Source of the DNA: Deinococcus sp045062605
GTDB taxonomy: Bacteria > Deinococcota > Deinococci > Deinococcales > Deinococcaceae
Length of the DNA: 64,000 nucleotides
NCBI RefSeq assembly: GCF_045062605.1
Contig: NZ_JBJGDW010000015.1
Coordinates: 6,185-70,184 of the forward strand
Direction of reading: 5' to 3'
Of this stretch, positions 8,932-16,440 are shown piece by piece. How positions within the stretch are numbered: position 1 is the first letter of the stretch; the number at the start of each line of letters is the position of its first letter. The notes beneath the pieces are model-generated. The model had not been told where the DNA came from, made no database searches, and saw only the letters and a list, made by a program, of their open reading frames with translations. A program made the position numbers and the translations under genes.

Positions 8932-8958
8932 ACGGTGCCGTGCGCCGTGTTTTTTTTT
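8932..8958 (+). terminator. Rho-independent terminator or attenuator upstream of purA
   Basis: Seven-bp stem (ACGGTGC with GCGCCGT, one G-T pair), 3-base loop, followed within two bases by a run of nine T. It lies 75 bases before the purA ATG and points toward purA, so it either ends upstream transcription or attenuates purA. Confidence 0.6.
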
Positions 8959-9032
8959 GCCGCCTGAGTCCATATCCGGGTTCAGTTTCGGGCAAAGGGA
9001 AGCAAGTCTGCGCGCATGGCCGAGGGGCTGAG

Positions 9033-10250
9033 ATGCCTGGAATTGCAATTTTAGGGGCGCAGTGGGGCGACGAGGGCAAGGGAAAGATCACCGATTTCCT
9101 GGCCCCACAGGCGGAATTCGTGGTGCGCTTTCAGGGCGGCGCGAATGCCGGGCATACCGTGACCGCCAAGGGGCAGACCTTCAAGCTCAATCTGCTGCCC
9201 AGCGGCGTGCTACATCCTGGCGCAGTCAGCATTTTGGGTGACGGCATGGTCATCGACGCCGACAAGTTTCTGGAAGAACGCCGCAACCTGATGAATGCGG
9301 GCATCGACCCCGAACTGCGGATCAGTGACCGCGCCCATCTGGTCTTGCCTCACCACAAATACGTGGATGGGCGCAAGGATTTCGTCGGCACCACCGGGCG
9401 CGGCATTGGCCCGGCCTACGCGGACCGCGCCCGGCGCGTGGGCCTGCGCTTCGGCGATCTGGCCGACGACGGGGTGCTGCGCGAACGCCTGGAGCGGCTG
9501 CTGGAGGCCAAGCCCAACAGCACCCGCGACGCGGGCTGGACCAGTGTGGAGGTGGCCCTGGAAGCCCTGGCTCCCACCCGCGAGGCGCTGCTGCCCTTCG
9601 TGCAGGACACCGGGGCGCAACTGCGGCAGGCCATCGTGGACGGGCGCAACGTGCTGTTTGAGGGCGCACAGGCCACGCTGCTGGACCTGAACTACGGCAC
9701 CTACCCCTTCGTGACCAGCAGCCACCCCACCGTGGGCGGCATTCTGGTGGGCGCAGGCGTGAACCACAAGGCGCTGAACAAGGTCTACGGCGTCGCCAAG
9801 GCGTTTAACACCCGCGTCGGCCACGGCCCCTTCGTCACCGAAGTTCTGGATGATGCTGGAGTCCTGCGCCTGCGCGGCGACGGCAGCCAGCCCTGGGACG
9901 AGTACGGCACCACCACCGGACGCCCCCGCCGCGTAGGCTGGCTGGATCTGGCCCTGCTGAAATACGCCGTGGACGTGAACGGTCTGGACGGTCTGGTCAT
10001 CAACAAGATGGACATTCTGGCGGGTCTGGACAGCATTCCCGTTTGCACGGCCTACGACGCGGACGGTCAGCCCGTTTACAAAAATATGCCTGGCTGGACC
10101 ACCACCGACGGCGCAGACAGCCGCGACACGTTGCCGAAAGAGGCGCAGGCATACCTTGACCTGATCGAGGAAACCGTGGGCTGCCCTGTGGTGATCTTCT
10201 CGTGCGGCCCGGCCCGCGAGCAGACGTATGGAGCTGTGACCTGGGGCTGA
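9033..10250 (+). CDS. purA: Adenylosuccinate synthetase
   Basis: 405 aa from the ATG at 9033, preceded by GAGGGG; an upstream in-frame extension has no family similarity. Catalyses GTP-dependent formation of adenylosuccinate from IMP and aspartate, the first committed step to AMP. Diagnostic GAQWGDEGKGK at residues 8-18, GGANAGHT, TTGRGIGPAY, FEGAQATLLDLNYGTYP and TTTGRPRRVGWLDL are all present. Full length. Confidence 0.98.
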   Translation: MPGIAILGAQWGDEGKGKITDFLAPQAEFVVRFQGGANAGHTVTAKGQTFKLNLLPSGVLHPGAVSILGDGMVIDADKFLEERRNLMNAGIDPELRISDRAHLVLPHHKYVDGRKDFVGTTGRGIGPAYADRARRVGLRFGDLADDGVLRERLERLLEAKPNSTRDAGWTSVEVALEALAPTREALLPFVQDTGAQLRQAIVDGRNVLFEGAQATLLDLNYGTYPFVTSSHPTVGGILVGAGVNHKALNKVYGVAKAFNTRVGHGPFVTEVLDDAGVLRLRGDGSQPWDEYGTTTGRPRRVGWLDLALLKYAVDVNGLDGLVINKMDILAGLDSIPVCTAYDADGQPVYKNMPGWTTTDGADSRDTLPKEAQAYLDLIEETVGCPVVIFSCGPAREQTYGAVTWG

Positions 10251-10265
10251 ATCGGGTTTCGAAAA

Positions 10266-10300
10266 GAGGGGCCGGGAGACTACTTCCCGGCCCCTTTTTC
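10266..10300. terminator. Bidirectional terminator between purA and the GDPD gene
   Basis: GGGGCCGGGA and its complement form a strong stem followed by TTTTT on the plus strand and AAAA before it, so it can serve both convergent genes. It overlaps the GDPD stop codon. Confidence 0.85.
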
Positions 10301-11185
10301 TTCCTCCAGCACCCGCTTCAGCAAGACTGGATCGTCGGTCAGAATGCCGTCCACGCCCATCTTAATCAGGCGGCGCATGGTGGCCTCGTCGTTGATGGTC
10401 CACACCTGCACGGACACGCCCCGGCGGTGCATGGCTTTCACGAAGGACGGCGTGACCACCGAAAGACCACCGCCCTTCATCGGCACCTGCGCCGACTTTC
10501 CGGGTACGGGGGCCAGCCCACTCAGGCCCACCTTGCTCAGCAGGACCAGCGGGCGCAGTTCCTTCTCGGTCATGCTGGTCAGCACTTCGGGGCAGGCGGC
10601 GCGGAAATCGCCCATCGCCACGTCGCTGAAGCTGGACACCACCACGCGTTCGGTGGCCCCGGCGTCCCGCAGCGCCTTGCAGAAGGGAACGCCCAGGCTC
10701 GGCTTGACCTGCTTGATCTCGATGGACAGCGGCAGCTTTGGAAACTCGCCCAACATCTCGGACAGGGTGGCCACCCGCACGCTCTGACCCCGGAACGGAA
10801 AGGTCTGGCCGCCGTCAGGGGAGAGGGTGTAGCCCGCATCCGCTGCCTGCACCTGCGCCAGCGTCATGTCCTCGATCTTGCCCTTTGTGTTGGTCAGGCG
10901 GTCCAGGGTGTCGTCGTGGGACAGCACCAACACCCCGTCCTTCGTAGCGTGCATGTCGGTGTCCAGCATGTCCACGCCCAGCGCGGCAGAGTTGCGAAAA
11001 GCCAGCATGGTGTTGCTGGGCCACAGCAGTTCGCCGCCCTGGTGCGCCACATTCCAGACGCGTCCGGTGATGAGAGGGTTAGGCCGCGCCCCTTCCGTCT
11101 GTGCTGAGTCGCCGCCACACGCGCCCAGTCCGATCAGTAGCGCCAATGTCAGTACGCCTGCTCCTGCCCAGACACGTTTTTTCAT
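10280..11185 (-). CDS. Glycerophosphodiester phosphodiesterase, lipoprotein
   Basis: 301 aa from the ATG at 11185, chosen because a TAAAAT box lies 6 bases upstream (leaderless type); another ATG lies 6 bases earlier. Lipoprotein signal with lipobox LGAC (C23). GDPD fold residues: H48 in AHQGG, the DTDMHATKDG segment near residues 76-84, H90-D91, and IEIK later. Hydrolyses glycerophosphodiesters at the outer face of the membrane to glycerol-3-phosphate and alcohol. Confidence 0.88.
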   Translation of the reverse strand: MKKRVWAGAGVLTLALLIGLGACGGDSAQTEGARPNPLITGRVWNVAHQGGELLWPSNTMLAFRNSAALGVDMLDTDMHATKDGVLVLSHDDTLDRLTNTKGKIEDMTLAQVQAADAGYTLSPDGGQTFPFRGQSVRVATLSEMLGEFPKLPLSIEIKQVKPSLGVPFCKALRDAGATERVVVSSFSDVAMGDFRAACPEVLTSMTEKELRPLVLLSKVGLSGLAPVPGKSAQVPMKGGGLSVVTPSFVKAMHRRGVSVQVWTINDEATMRRLIKMGVDGILTDDPVLLKRVLEEEKGAGK

Positions 11186-11213
11186 GCCCATATTTTAACG
11201 GGCTGTGCCCCGG

Positions 11214-11242
11214 TTTACAGCTTCCAAAGACCGTGCTAACAT
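11214..11242 (+). promoter_or_regulatory. Promoter of the tRNA-Cys/tRNA-Val unit
   Basis: TTTACA at 11214-11219 and TAACAT at 11237-11242 with exactly 17 bases between. tRNA-Cys begins 52 bases further on. Confidence 0.55.
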
Positions 11243-11292
11243 TCTTTGCGCTGGAGAGGACCGTGTTGGAAAAAACAGGGCTTTGCCAGAGT

Positions 11293-11368
<76 letters not shown>

Positions 11369-11402
11369 GAGCAGCACTGTTTCCAGAGATGTACCTCGTT
11401 TC

Positions 11403-11477
11403 AGATCCGTAGCTCAGGGGTAGAGCACTACATTGACACTGTAGGGGTCAGCAGTTCAAATCTGCTCGGGTCTACCA
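11403..11477 (+). tRNA. tRNA-Val (GAC), attL carrier
   Basis: Acceptor AGATCCG pairs with CGGGTCT (one G-T); anticodon stem CTACA/TGTAG with loop TTGACAC, anticodon GAC; T arm AGCAG/CTGCT; CCA at 11475-11477. Its 3' 46 bases are repeated at 59260-59305, so the prophage supplied this 3' end on integration and kept the tRNA intact. Confidence 0.95.
11432..11477. other. attL core (46-bp direct repeat)
   Basis: 46 bases from the anticodon loop to the CCA of tRNA-Val are identical to 59260-59305. The flanking bases differ on both sides. The integrase gene lies just inside, as usual for tRNA-targeting prophages. Confidence 0.92.
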
Positions 11478-11483
11478 AGCAAA

Positions 11484-11509
11484 TCCGCTCCCAGAGCGGG
11501 TTTTTCTTT
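11484..11509 (+). terminator. Terminator after tRNA-Val
   Basis: CCGCTC, three-base loop, GAGCGG then TTTTTCTTTT, immediately downstream of attL. A different terminator follows attR at 59312. Confidence 0.7.
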
Positions 11510-11565
11510 TGTCCCCACCTGCCCAGTTTCGGGCCAACAGCAACCTGAATAGCAACTGGTCTCTT

Positions 11566-12774
11566 TCAGGGGGCCAAAGGGTCTGCCGCCGAAGGGTCAC
11601 GGCTCACCAGTTGCGTCAGGCTCAGGGCTGCCCGGTCCCGCTGTTCCTCGAACACATGCCCGTAAATATCCAGGCTGATGCTGGCGCGGCTGTGGCCTAA
11701 TCGGTCAGCAAGCACCTTCGGGTCCAGGCCCTGATAGATGGCCAGACTGGCGTAGGTGTGCCGGATGTCATGCAGGCGAATCCGTCGGACGCTGTGCGCC
11801 TCCAGCAGCGCGTACCAGTCCCGCAGCAGGTTGCGTGGGTGGTAGACGGTGCCCAGCGAAGTGGGGAAGACCAGGCCGTGATCGCGCCAGTCCTCACCCG
11901 CGGCGTCCCGTTCACGCGCCTGCCGGTCACGGTGCAGACGCAGCGCTTCCAGCGTGTCCGGCGAGAGCGGCACCCGGCGGCGGCTGGCCTTCGTCTTCGG
12001 CGTGGTCATCGTGGCGATGTTGCCCACCAGCACACAGCTCTGCTGGACATGAATCACGCCGCGCACGATGTCAGACCAGCGCAGGCCTACCAGTTCGCCG
12101 CGCCGCAGCCCCGTGGTCAGCGCGAGATAGACCAGGCCGTACAGGCGGTGGCCCAGCACCGCCTCGATCAGGCCCTGCACCTCGGAAGGCTCCCAGACCG
12201 TGAACTCGCGCGTGGGGATCTTGACCCGCTTCACCGCCTCGGCAGGGTTGCGGTAGATCAGGCCCAGATGCAGGGCATGGCGCAGCGCAGTACCCAGCAA
12301 GGTCACGGCCCCGGACACCGTGGCAGGGGAGAGGTTGGGCGGCGGCGGCGCGTCCGGTTCACGCTTCTGGCTGCCCACATGGCGCGGCGTGTTCAGAAGG
12401 TGGGTCTGCCACTGCTGGATGTCCAGCGGCGTCAGCTTTTGCAGGTGCTTGCTGCCCAGGTGGGGCGCGACATACAACCGGATCAAGTTGTCGCGGCGGT
12501 GTCGGGTACTCGGTTTCAGGTCTGCCGCCGTGTCGCGCACCCAGGTGTCCAGAAACTCGGAGACGGTCATGCGACTCGGATCGCTCAGGGCGTTCTCGTC
12601 ACGCAGGCGCAGCAGCACGCGCAGCTTTTCCTTGACTTCCTTCTGGGTGTCGCCCCGCACTGTTTTGCGCTTGGCGCGGCCCAGTCCGTCCAACCTTACG
12701 GTGATGCTGGCCCGCCAGGAGCCGTCGGCGATGCGAAAAATTGAACCTTCACCATTTGATCTTTTCTTAGCCAT
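11566..12774 (-). CDS. int: Tyrosine recombinase integrase
   Basis: 402 aa from the ATG at 12774 (an in-frame TTG lies 9 bases upstream). N-terminal arm-binding region, SAM-like core-binding domain (about residues 65-175) and catalytic domain with the complete set: R224 in TGLRRGEL, lysine near 262 in PKTKASRRR, H335 and R338 in LHDIRHTY, H361 in LGHS, Y371 in DIYGHV. Related to actinophage/Gram-positive phage integrases. Sits next to attL and is expected to use the tRNA-Val core. Confidence 0.95.
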   Translation of the reverse strand: MAKKRSNGEGSIFRIADGSWRASITVRLDGLGRAKRKTVRGDTQKEVKEKLRVLLRLRDENALSDPSRMTVSEFLDTWVRDTAADLKPSTRHRRDNLIRLYVAPHLGSKHLQKLTPLDIQQWQTHLLNTPRHVGSQKREPDAPPPPNLSPATVSGAVTLLGTALRHALHLGLIYRNPAEAVKRVKIPTREFTVWEPSEVQGLIEAVLGHRLYGLVYLALTTGLRRGELVGLRWSDIVRGVIHVQQSCVLVGNIATMTTPKTKASRRRVPLSPDTLEALRLHRDRQARERDAAGEDWRDHGLVFPTSLGTVYHPRNLLRDWYALLEAHSVRRIRLHDIRHTYASLAIYQGLDPKVLADRLGHSRASISLDIYGHVFEEQRDRAALSLTQLVSRDPSAADPLAP

Positions 12775-12789
12775 ACTGGTCAACCAAAG

Positions 12790-12822
12790 GCAAAGCCGCC
12801 CCGCAAAAGTCAGGGCGGCGCA
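12790..12822 (-). terminator. Hairpin between the 59-aa gene and int
   Basis: On the minus strand GCCGCCCTGAC...GGGGCGGC is followed by a T-rich stretch (TTTGCCTTT). Weak T run, so moderate call. Confidence 0.45.
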
Positions 12823-12834
12823 AAAGAAATACGG

Positions 12835-13014
12835 TTAGCTGTGTTTCAACATTCTTGTCGCGGCAGAACTTTCCTTCATCACGGCCCGCGCAATGGCCTG
12901 AGCTGCTTCGCGCACCCCTTGCGTTACTGCGGCATTGTCCCGTTTGGGGTCGATGATGTGACGGCCTGATGAGGCGCTGCGGACGACCGTTGACTGTGCG
13001 GTCTTGCTCTTCAT
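12835..13014 (-). CDS. Small phage protein, 59 aa
   Basis: The ATG at 13014 follows a perfect AGGAGG site, so I prefer it to the longer in-frame opening. Begins MKSKTAQSTVVRSASSGRH; the C-terminal half is one amphipathic helix rich in alanine. Lies between the integrase and the immunity operon, a place often used for excision or superinfection factors, but no family is recognised. Confidence 0.65.
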   Translation of the reverse strand: MKSKTAQSTVVRSASSGRHIIDPKRDNAAVTQGVREAAQAIARAVMKESSAATRMLKHS

Positions 13015-13107
13015 AGGTTCCTCCTGTCCCCAGTTGGTCTGGGTTGGTTCTAGAGCTGACTCCAGTGTACCCACGGGACATGACACTGGCCTTAACCAAA
13101 GTGACCA

Positions 13108-14010
13108 TCACTGCCGCTGCACTTTGAACAGACGTGGATCGTTCAGACACAGCGAAAGAGACGACAGGATGGGGCGGCAGTAGTCAGCAGCCGCTATGAC
13201 GCGCTCAAGACTGCCAAATGTCGCCGCCTTTGGGCTATCGATATTGACGAGCGCGACAACCTGACCACTGCTGCCAAGAACCGGCATGTTGATGACTGAA
13301 AGATATCCTCGCTCCCCACTGCCGCCATACTGCCTGACATCCTCGGTATAGATAATTCTTGCTTGCTTGAAAGACTCAGTAATCCCCCAGGCATCGTTCT
13401 GCAAATCGAACGACCTGGGGATGTTGTTGCTTCGGCCACCACCACCAGGCTCAATCCTCACCAGCCATAGCTGATCATTGGCTTCGTTTGGGACCACCAG
13501 GTTGGCGGTGAACTCTTCACCCTCATAAAAAGATCTGAATACGGCGATCACGGCCTTCAGATAAGAATCAATCGCGGATACGTCAACAGTCTGTTTTTGG
13601 TTGAAACTCACGCCCTGAAGCTGCCTATTGGCATTTTCTATACCGTCTTCATGGTGTCTCGATACTTCGCGCCAATGTCCGAAGACGCGCGAGCCAGCCG
13701 TCGCGACCTCTTCTTCAATCAGGCTTTCCCGAGTGGCTTGCTGGGCCTTGGCATAAAGCTCCAGGCCGTATTTAAAGATCTTGGCTAGCCCGGTAAGTAC
13801 AGCCATGAACAAAATAAAAGAGGTCAGGCTCTGGGTGGGTATCTGCCGTATATAAGCAAAGTATCCTGCCGCCGCCAGAATTATTGGAGATAGGACATCG
13901 CTGGCGACAATCAGCGCTTGACTAAGCCAGCGTCGTGTCGGCCCAGCCTGGCTCAGTTCCAGAAACCGCGACCAGACGGTTAAGCGTGCGGGTGGCTCCC
14001 CTTCGGCCAT
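13108..14010 (-). CDS. Two-TM membrane protein with C-terminal GAF-like domain
   Basis: 300 aa. Two hydrophobic segments (about residues 33-55 and 63-85) are followed by a charged helix (KAQQATRESLIEEEV) and a roughly 170-aa domain. That domain has the strand pattern and phrases of a GAF fold: GYLSVINMPVLGSSGQVVALVNIDSP, then a helix with ADYCRPILSSLSL. The ATG overlaps the stop of the S24 gene (ATGA), so it is the third gene of the repressor operon. Likely a membrane sensor; ligand unknown. Could also be a superinfection-exclusion factor. Confidence 0.6.
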   Translation of the reverse strand: MAEGEPPARLTVWSRFLELSQAGPTRRWLSQALIVASDVLSPIILAAAGYFAYIRQIPTQSLTSFILFMAVLTGLAKIFKYGLELYAKAQQATRESLIEEEVATAGSRVFGHWREVSRHHEDGIENANRQLQGVSFNQKQTVDVSAIDSYLKAVIAVFRSFYEGEEFTANLVVPNEANDQLWLVRIEPGGGGRSNNIPRSFDLQNDAWGITESFKQARIIYTEDVRQYGGSGERGYLSVINMPVLGSSGQVVALVNIDSPKAATFGSLERVIAAADYCRPILSSLSLCLNDPRLFKVQRQ

Positions 14011-14471
14011 CAGTCCCGCCCCCGGTACTTCGTGGGCGTCCAGTGCCGCCCGTCCAGGCTGTAGGCGTATACGCGCCCCAAATTGCGCACATGGCGGTCC
14101 AGAGGTGTGGGCGGGTACCGGGCGTTGTCGCTGTGCATCGCGGGGCGGCCCTGGTGCAGGTCCAGCCGCTTGACCACCAGAGCACCATCTTCCACCTGGA
14201 AGGCGTAGACCTGGCCCCGGTCCGTCATCACGTCGCGCGCGTCCACCAGCACGAAGCACCCCGCCACGATTCCCGCCCCACCTTCCAGCGTCATGCTGTC
14301 GCCGTCCACCTGAGCCGCGAACATCCCGAACCGGCGAAAGGGGGCGGGAATCGGCAGACGTTCAGAACGCCGGAACGGGTCAGGATCGGCTGGACTTCCC
14401 GCACTGATGAAACCCAGCACAGCAGCTTTGTGTGGAACAGAACGACGGGGTAAAAAATAAGACTGGAACAC
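14010..14471 (-). CDS. Stand-alone S24 (LexA/CI C-terminal type) protease-like protein
   Basis: 153 aa, GTG start with AAGGAG 7 bases upstream, the site overlapping the stop codon of the repressor gene. Carries the intact S24 dyad: S59 in VDGDSM and K101 in LVVKRL. No helix-turn-helix: the first 45 residues are proline-rich linker. It therefore looks like the catalytic half of a CI-type repressor without DNA-binding domain. May self-cleave, or pair with the neighbouring repressor. Confidence 0.75.
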   Translation of the reverse strand: MFQSYFLPRRSVPHKAAVLGFISAGSPADPDPFRRSERLPIPAPFRRFGMFAAQVDGDSMTLEGGAGIVAGCFVLVDARDVMTDRGQVYAFQVEDGALVVKRLDLHQGRPAMHSDNARYPPTPLDRHVRNLGRVYAYSLDGRHWTPTKYRGRD

Positions 14472-14482
14472 AGGGCAGCTCC

Positions 14483-15157
14483 TTAATTCAGGTCAGGGGA
14501 ATAGTCGGTGGTCACGGCCATGACCTGCCCGATCACCTGGGCTTCGCTGGCGGGGATGTCTTCATAGACGCGGTTTTCGGCGCGGAACCCTGCGCCCAGT
14601 CGCGTGGTGGTGTAGAGACGAACATGGACGCCTTCGCCGTCGGCAATGACGTACACCAGTCCTTCCTGCAAGTCGGTGCGGTCCAGATCCACATGCAGGC
14701 TGGAACCAGGCCGGATGCTGGCCTGAGACGTGCCCTGCATCTCATCGGTGTCCGCCCGGAGCAGCAGCGGGCGCGAGACGCCAGGAGTCACCATCTCGTG
14801 ATCGACGGCGAGGCCAGGGTTGGCCGGTGAGAGGGCGGCGCTGAGCGGGTAAACGTCTGCGCTGCCTTCACCCACCAAGGTTGCCTCAACCATCCCGAGG
14901 TCAATGCCCGTAGCGCGCTGCATTTCCGAGAGAGACCACCCCAGGGCACGGGCCAGGGCCACCACGCGGCCTAGGGCGAGGTTATTGAGCGCTACATTGC
15001 CTGTTTCCAGATCTGAGACCGCTTTCTGTGAAATACCGTCGTTTGAGGCGGCGGCTACACCCTCTTGTGACAGCCCGAGCTGAATACGCCGCACCCGCAG
15101 CGCCACTGCCCAGGTAGGCAGGTCGCGGGGTCTGGAACGGGTGCGGGGTTCAGTCAT
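14483..15157 (-). CDS. HTH repressor (CI-like) with degenerate S24 domain
   Basis: 224 aa from the ATG at 15157 (another ATG at 15175). Xre-type helix-turn-helix at about residues 20-75 (RVRRIQLGLSQEGVAAAS...SQKAVSDLETG). C-terminal S24-like fold, but the catalytic serine of GDSM is replaced (TDEM, E139) and the lysine of VKR by arginine (VHVRL, R180). So it should bind operators and dimerise but not self-cleave. Divergent from the Cro-like gene across the operator region. Very likely the lysogeny repressor. Confidence 0.8.
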   Translation of the reverse strand: MTEPRTRSRPRDLPTWAVALRVRRIQLGLSQEGVAAASNDGISQKAVSDLETGNVALNNLALGRVVALARALGWSLSEMQRATGIDLGMVEATLVGEGSADVYPLSAALSPANPGLAVDHEMVTPGVSRPLLLRADTDEMQGTSQASIRPGSSLHVDLDRTDLQEGLVYVIADGEGVHVRLYTTTRLGAGFRAENRVYEDIPASEAQVIGQVMAVTTDYSPDLN

Positions 15158-15244
15158 AAGCGAGTGTCCTAGCATCGTGAGACTAGTACGAGAAGCCTAG
15201 CCCTAAAGTTTCACCTGTTCCAAAACACAGACCACTAACTAGGG

Positions 15245-15273
15245 TTGCATTACTAGTCATAAGACTCTATAAT
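15245..15273 (+). promoter_or_regulatory. Rightward early promoter, leaderless
   Basis: TTGCAT at 15245-15250, 17-base spacer, TATAAT at 15268-15273, then 7 bases to the ATG at 15281. Transcription should start at or next to the ATG. The spacer contains an operator-like repeat. Confidence 0.8.
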
Positions 15274-15288
15274 CTTGCCTATGACTAG
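15253..15288. promoter_or_regulatory. Operator candidates O1/O2 over the early promoter
   Basis: CTAGTCATAAGACTCTA at 15253-15269 lies in the -35/-10 spacer. The inverse half CTAGTCATA appears on the other strand at 15280-15288, over the start codon. Repressor binding would block the promoter. A further ACTAGT lies nearer the repressor gene at about 15183. Confidence 0.6.
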
Positions 15289-15523
15289 CCTCCGTAACCT
15301 CAAGGCCCTCCGCACGGCGCGGGGCTGGACTCAGCAGCAGTTAGCTGAAGAGTCCGGTGTCAAGGTCGATGCCATCAGGAAGCAAGAGCAGGGCGCGGTG
15401 GAAGACACGCTTCTAAGCATTGCTCATCCGCTGGCACAGGCCTTAGACGTGCCGATTGAGGGCCTTTTTTTGCCCGCGTCTAGTCATAAGACTCTAAGTA
15501 GCACCCTGGAGGCATCCGTATGA
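15281..15523 (+). CDS. Cro-like HTH protein
   Basis: 80 aa. Xre-family helix-turn-helix over almost the whole length (KALRTARGWTQQQLAEESGV...IRKQEQG). ATG at 15281 fits the leaderless promoter; a TTG two codons earlier is less likely. First gene of the rightward operon, opposite the repressor, so expected to be the lytic-side regulator. Confidence 0.82.
   Translation: MTSLRNLKALRTARGWTQQQLAEESGVKVDAIRKQEQGAVEDTLLSIAHPLAQALDVPIEGLFLPASSHKTLSSTLEASV
15480..15496. promoter_or_regulatory. Third operator-like copy inside the cro-like gene
   Basis: The 17-base string at 15253-15269 recurs exactly here, 227 bases downstream, within the C-terminal codons of the Cro-like gene. Distance suits looping by a repressor bound at both places. 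Confidence 0.6.
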
Positions 15524-15762
15524 ATCGCCGCGCCTACCCCTATGACGAGGCCGCTGAGCAGTTGGGCGTCAGCAAAGACCTGATCCGGCAACTGGTGGCG
15601 GACGGCGAGTTGCTGGCCTTCACGGTCACTTCTAACCCCGACGCCCGTAGCAAGCGCATCAGCGGCAACGAGCTGGACCGCTTCATCGCCATGCGTGAAG
15701 AGACCCAGCGCCAGAAGTGCAGCTCTATCTCTCTCGGCGACACGGCGCAGAACCGCGCCTGA
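15520..15762 (+). CDS. Excisionase/MerR-type DNA-binding protein
   Basis: 80 aa. Begins with YPYDEAAEQLGVSKDLIRQLVADGEL and ends the domain with ISGNELDRFI, the HTH_17/excisionase pattern. Start overlaps the Cro-like stop (ATGA). Confidence 0.7.
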   Translation: MNRRAYPYDEAAEQLGVSKDLIRQLVADGELLAFTVTSNPDARSKRISGNELDRFIAMREETQRQKCSSISLGDTAQNRA

Positions 15763-15817
15763 GCAATACGAAAAGGCCGCGCCTGAACCGCGCGGCCACC
15801 TACAAAGGAGATTTCCT

Positions 15818-16264
15818 GTGAGCATTCTAGCACCCGATCCCCGCCGCATCGTTGACCGCTTCCAGGCCAGCCTGGCCACCGCCCACACCACGGCCCGCAT
15901 CGAGCAGCGCCCCTTTAACCCGCTGGAACCACAGCAGGTCATCACGCATGAAGGCGAGGACTACGCCGTGGAATGGCGCGGACGCTTCGGCACCAGCAAG
16001 ACCGAACCCATTGACTTCACCGTGACCCGCCGCCAGACGGGCCGCGCTTACGAGTTCGCCACGATCCGCAGCGAGCGCCGCAGCAAGGTCACGGGCCGCG
16101 CCAAGGTGCGCTACAGCCTGACCGGACAGGGGAGTTGGACCACGCTGGACGAAACGGTGGCCGGACTGGTGGCGCTGGCCGCGCCGAAGCTGGCCGGAAT
16201 CAATGCGTACAACCCGGTGACCGGCATGGGGTTCCTGCCCGTGCGGACTGGAAGTGCGGCGTGA
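15818..16264 (+). CDS. Phage early protein, 148 aa, unknown
   Basis: GTG start chosen because AAAGGAG lies 8 bases upstream; the open frame extends further back over the previous gene without reason. Soluble, mixed alpha/beta, rich in R and T; no motif recognised. A GC-rich hairpin (GGCCGCGC/GCGCGGCC, 15773-15797) precedes it. Confidence 0.65.
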   Translation: MSILAPDPRRIVDRFQASLATAHTTARIEQRPFNPLEPQQVITHEGEDYAVEWRGRFGTSKTEPIDFTVTRRQTGRAYEFATIRSERRSKVTGRAKVRYSLTGQGSWTTLDETVAGLVALAAPKLAGINAYNPVTGMGFLPVRTGSAA

Positions 16265-16440
16265 TCCGCTTTCCCGCTCGCTCCCGCCTCGCCCGTCTGC
16301 GCCGCCTGCATACGCTGGCGCTGGCCTCCGAGCTGTCGGCCGATCCCTGCACCCCCGAACGCCGCGCCCGCGCCCGCCGGGCAGACCGCATTGCGCGCGC
16401 CTGCCGGATGGAACTGAACAGCATGGCGGTGGCGGCATGA
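16261..16440 (+). CDS. Small arginine-rich protein, 59 aa
   Basis: GTG overlaps the preceding stop (GTGA) and its own stop overlaps the next ATG. About a quarter arginine, helical, possibly nucleic-acid binding. Kept because it fits the run of overlapping genes. Confidence 0.5.
   Translation: MIRFPARSRLARLRRLHTLALASELSADPCTPERRARARRADRIARACRMELNSMAVAA

Noticed and set aside
14011..14259. N-terminal extension of the GAF-like membrane protein
   Set aside because: The extension is the shadow of the S24 gene; the ATG at 14010 overlaps that gene's stop and gives a clean start.
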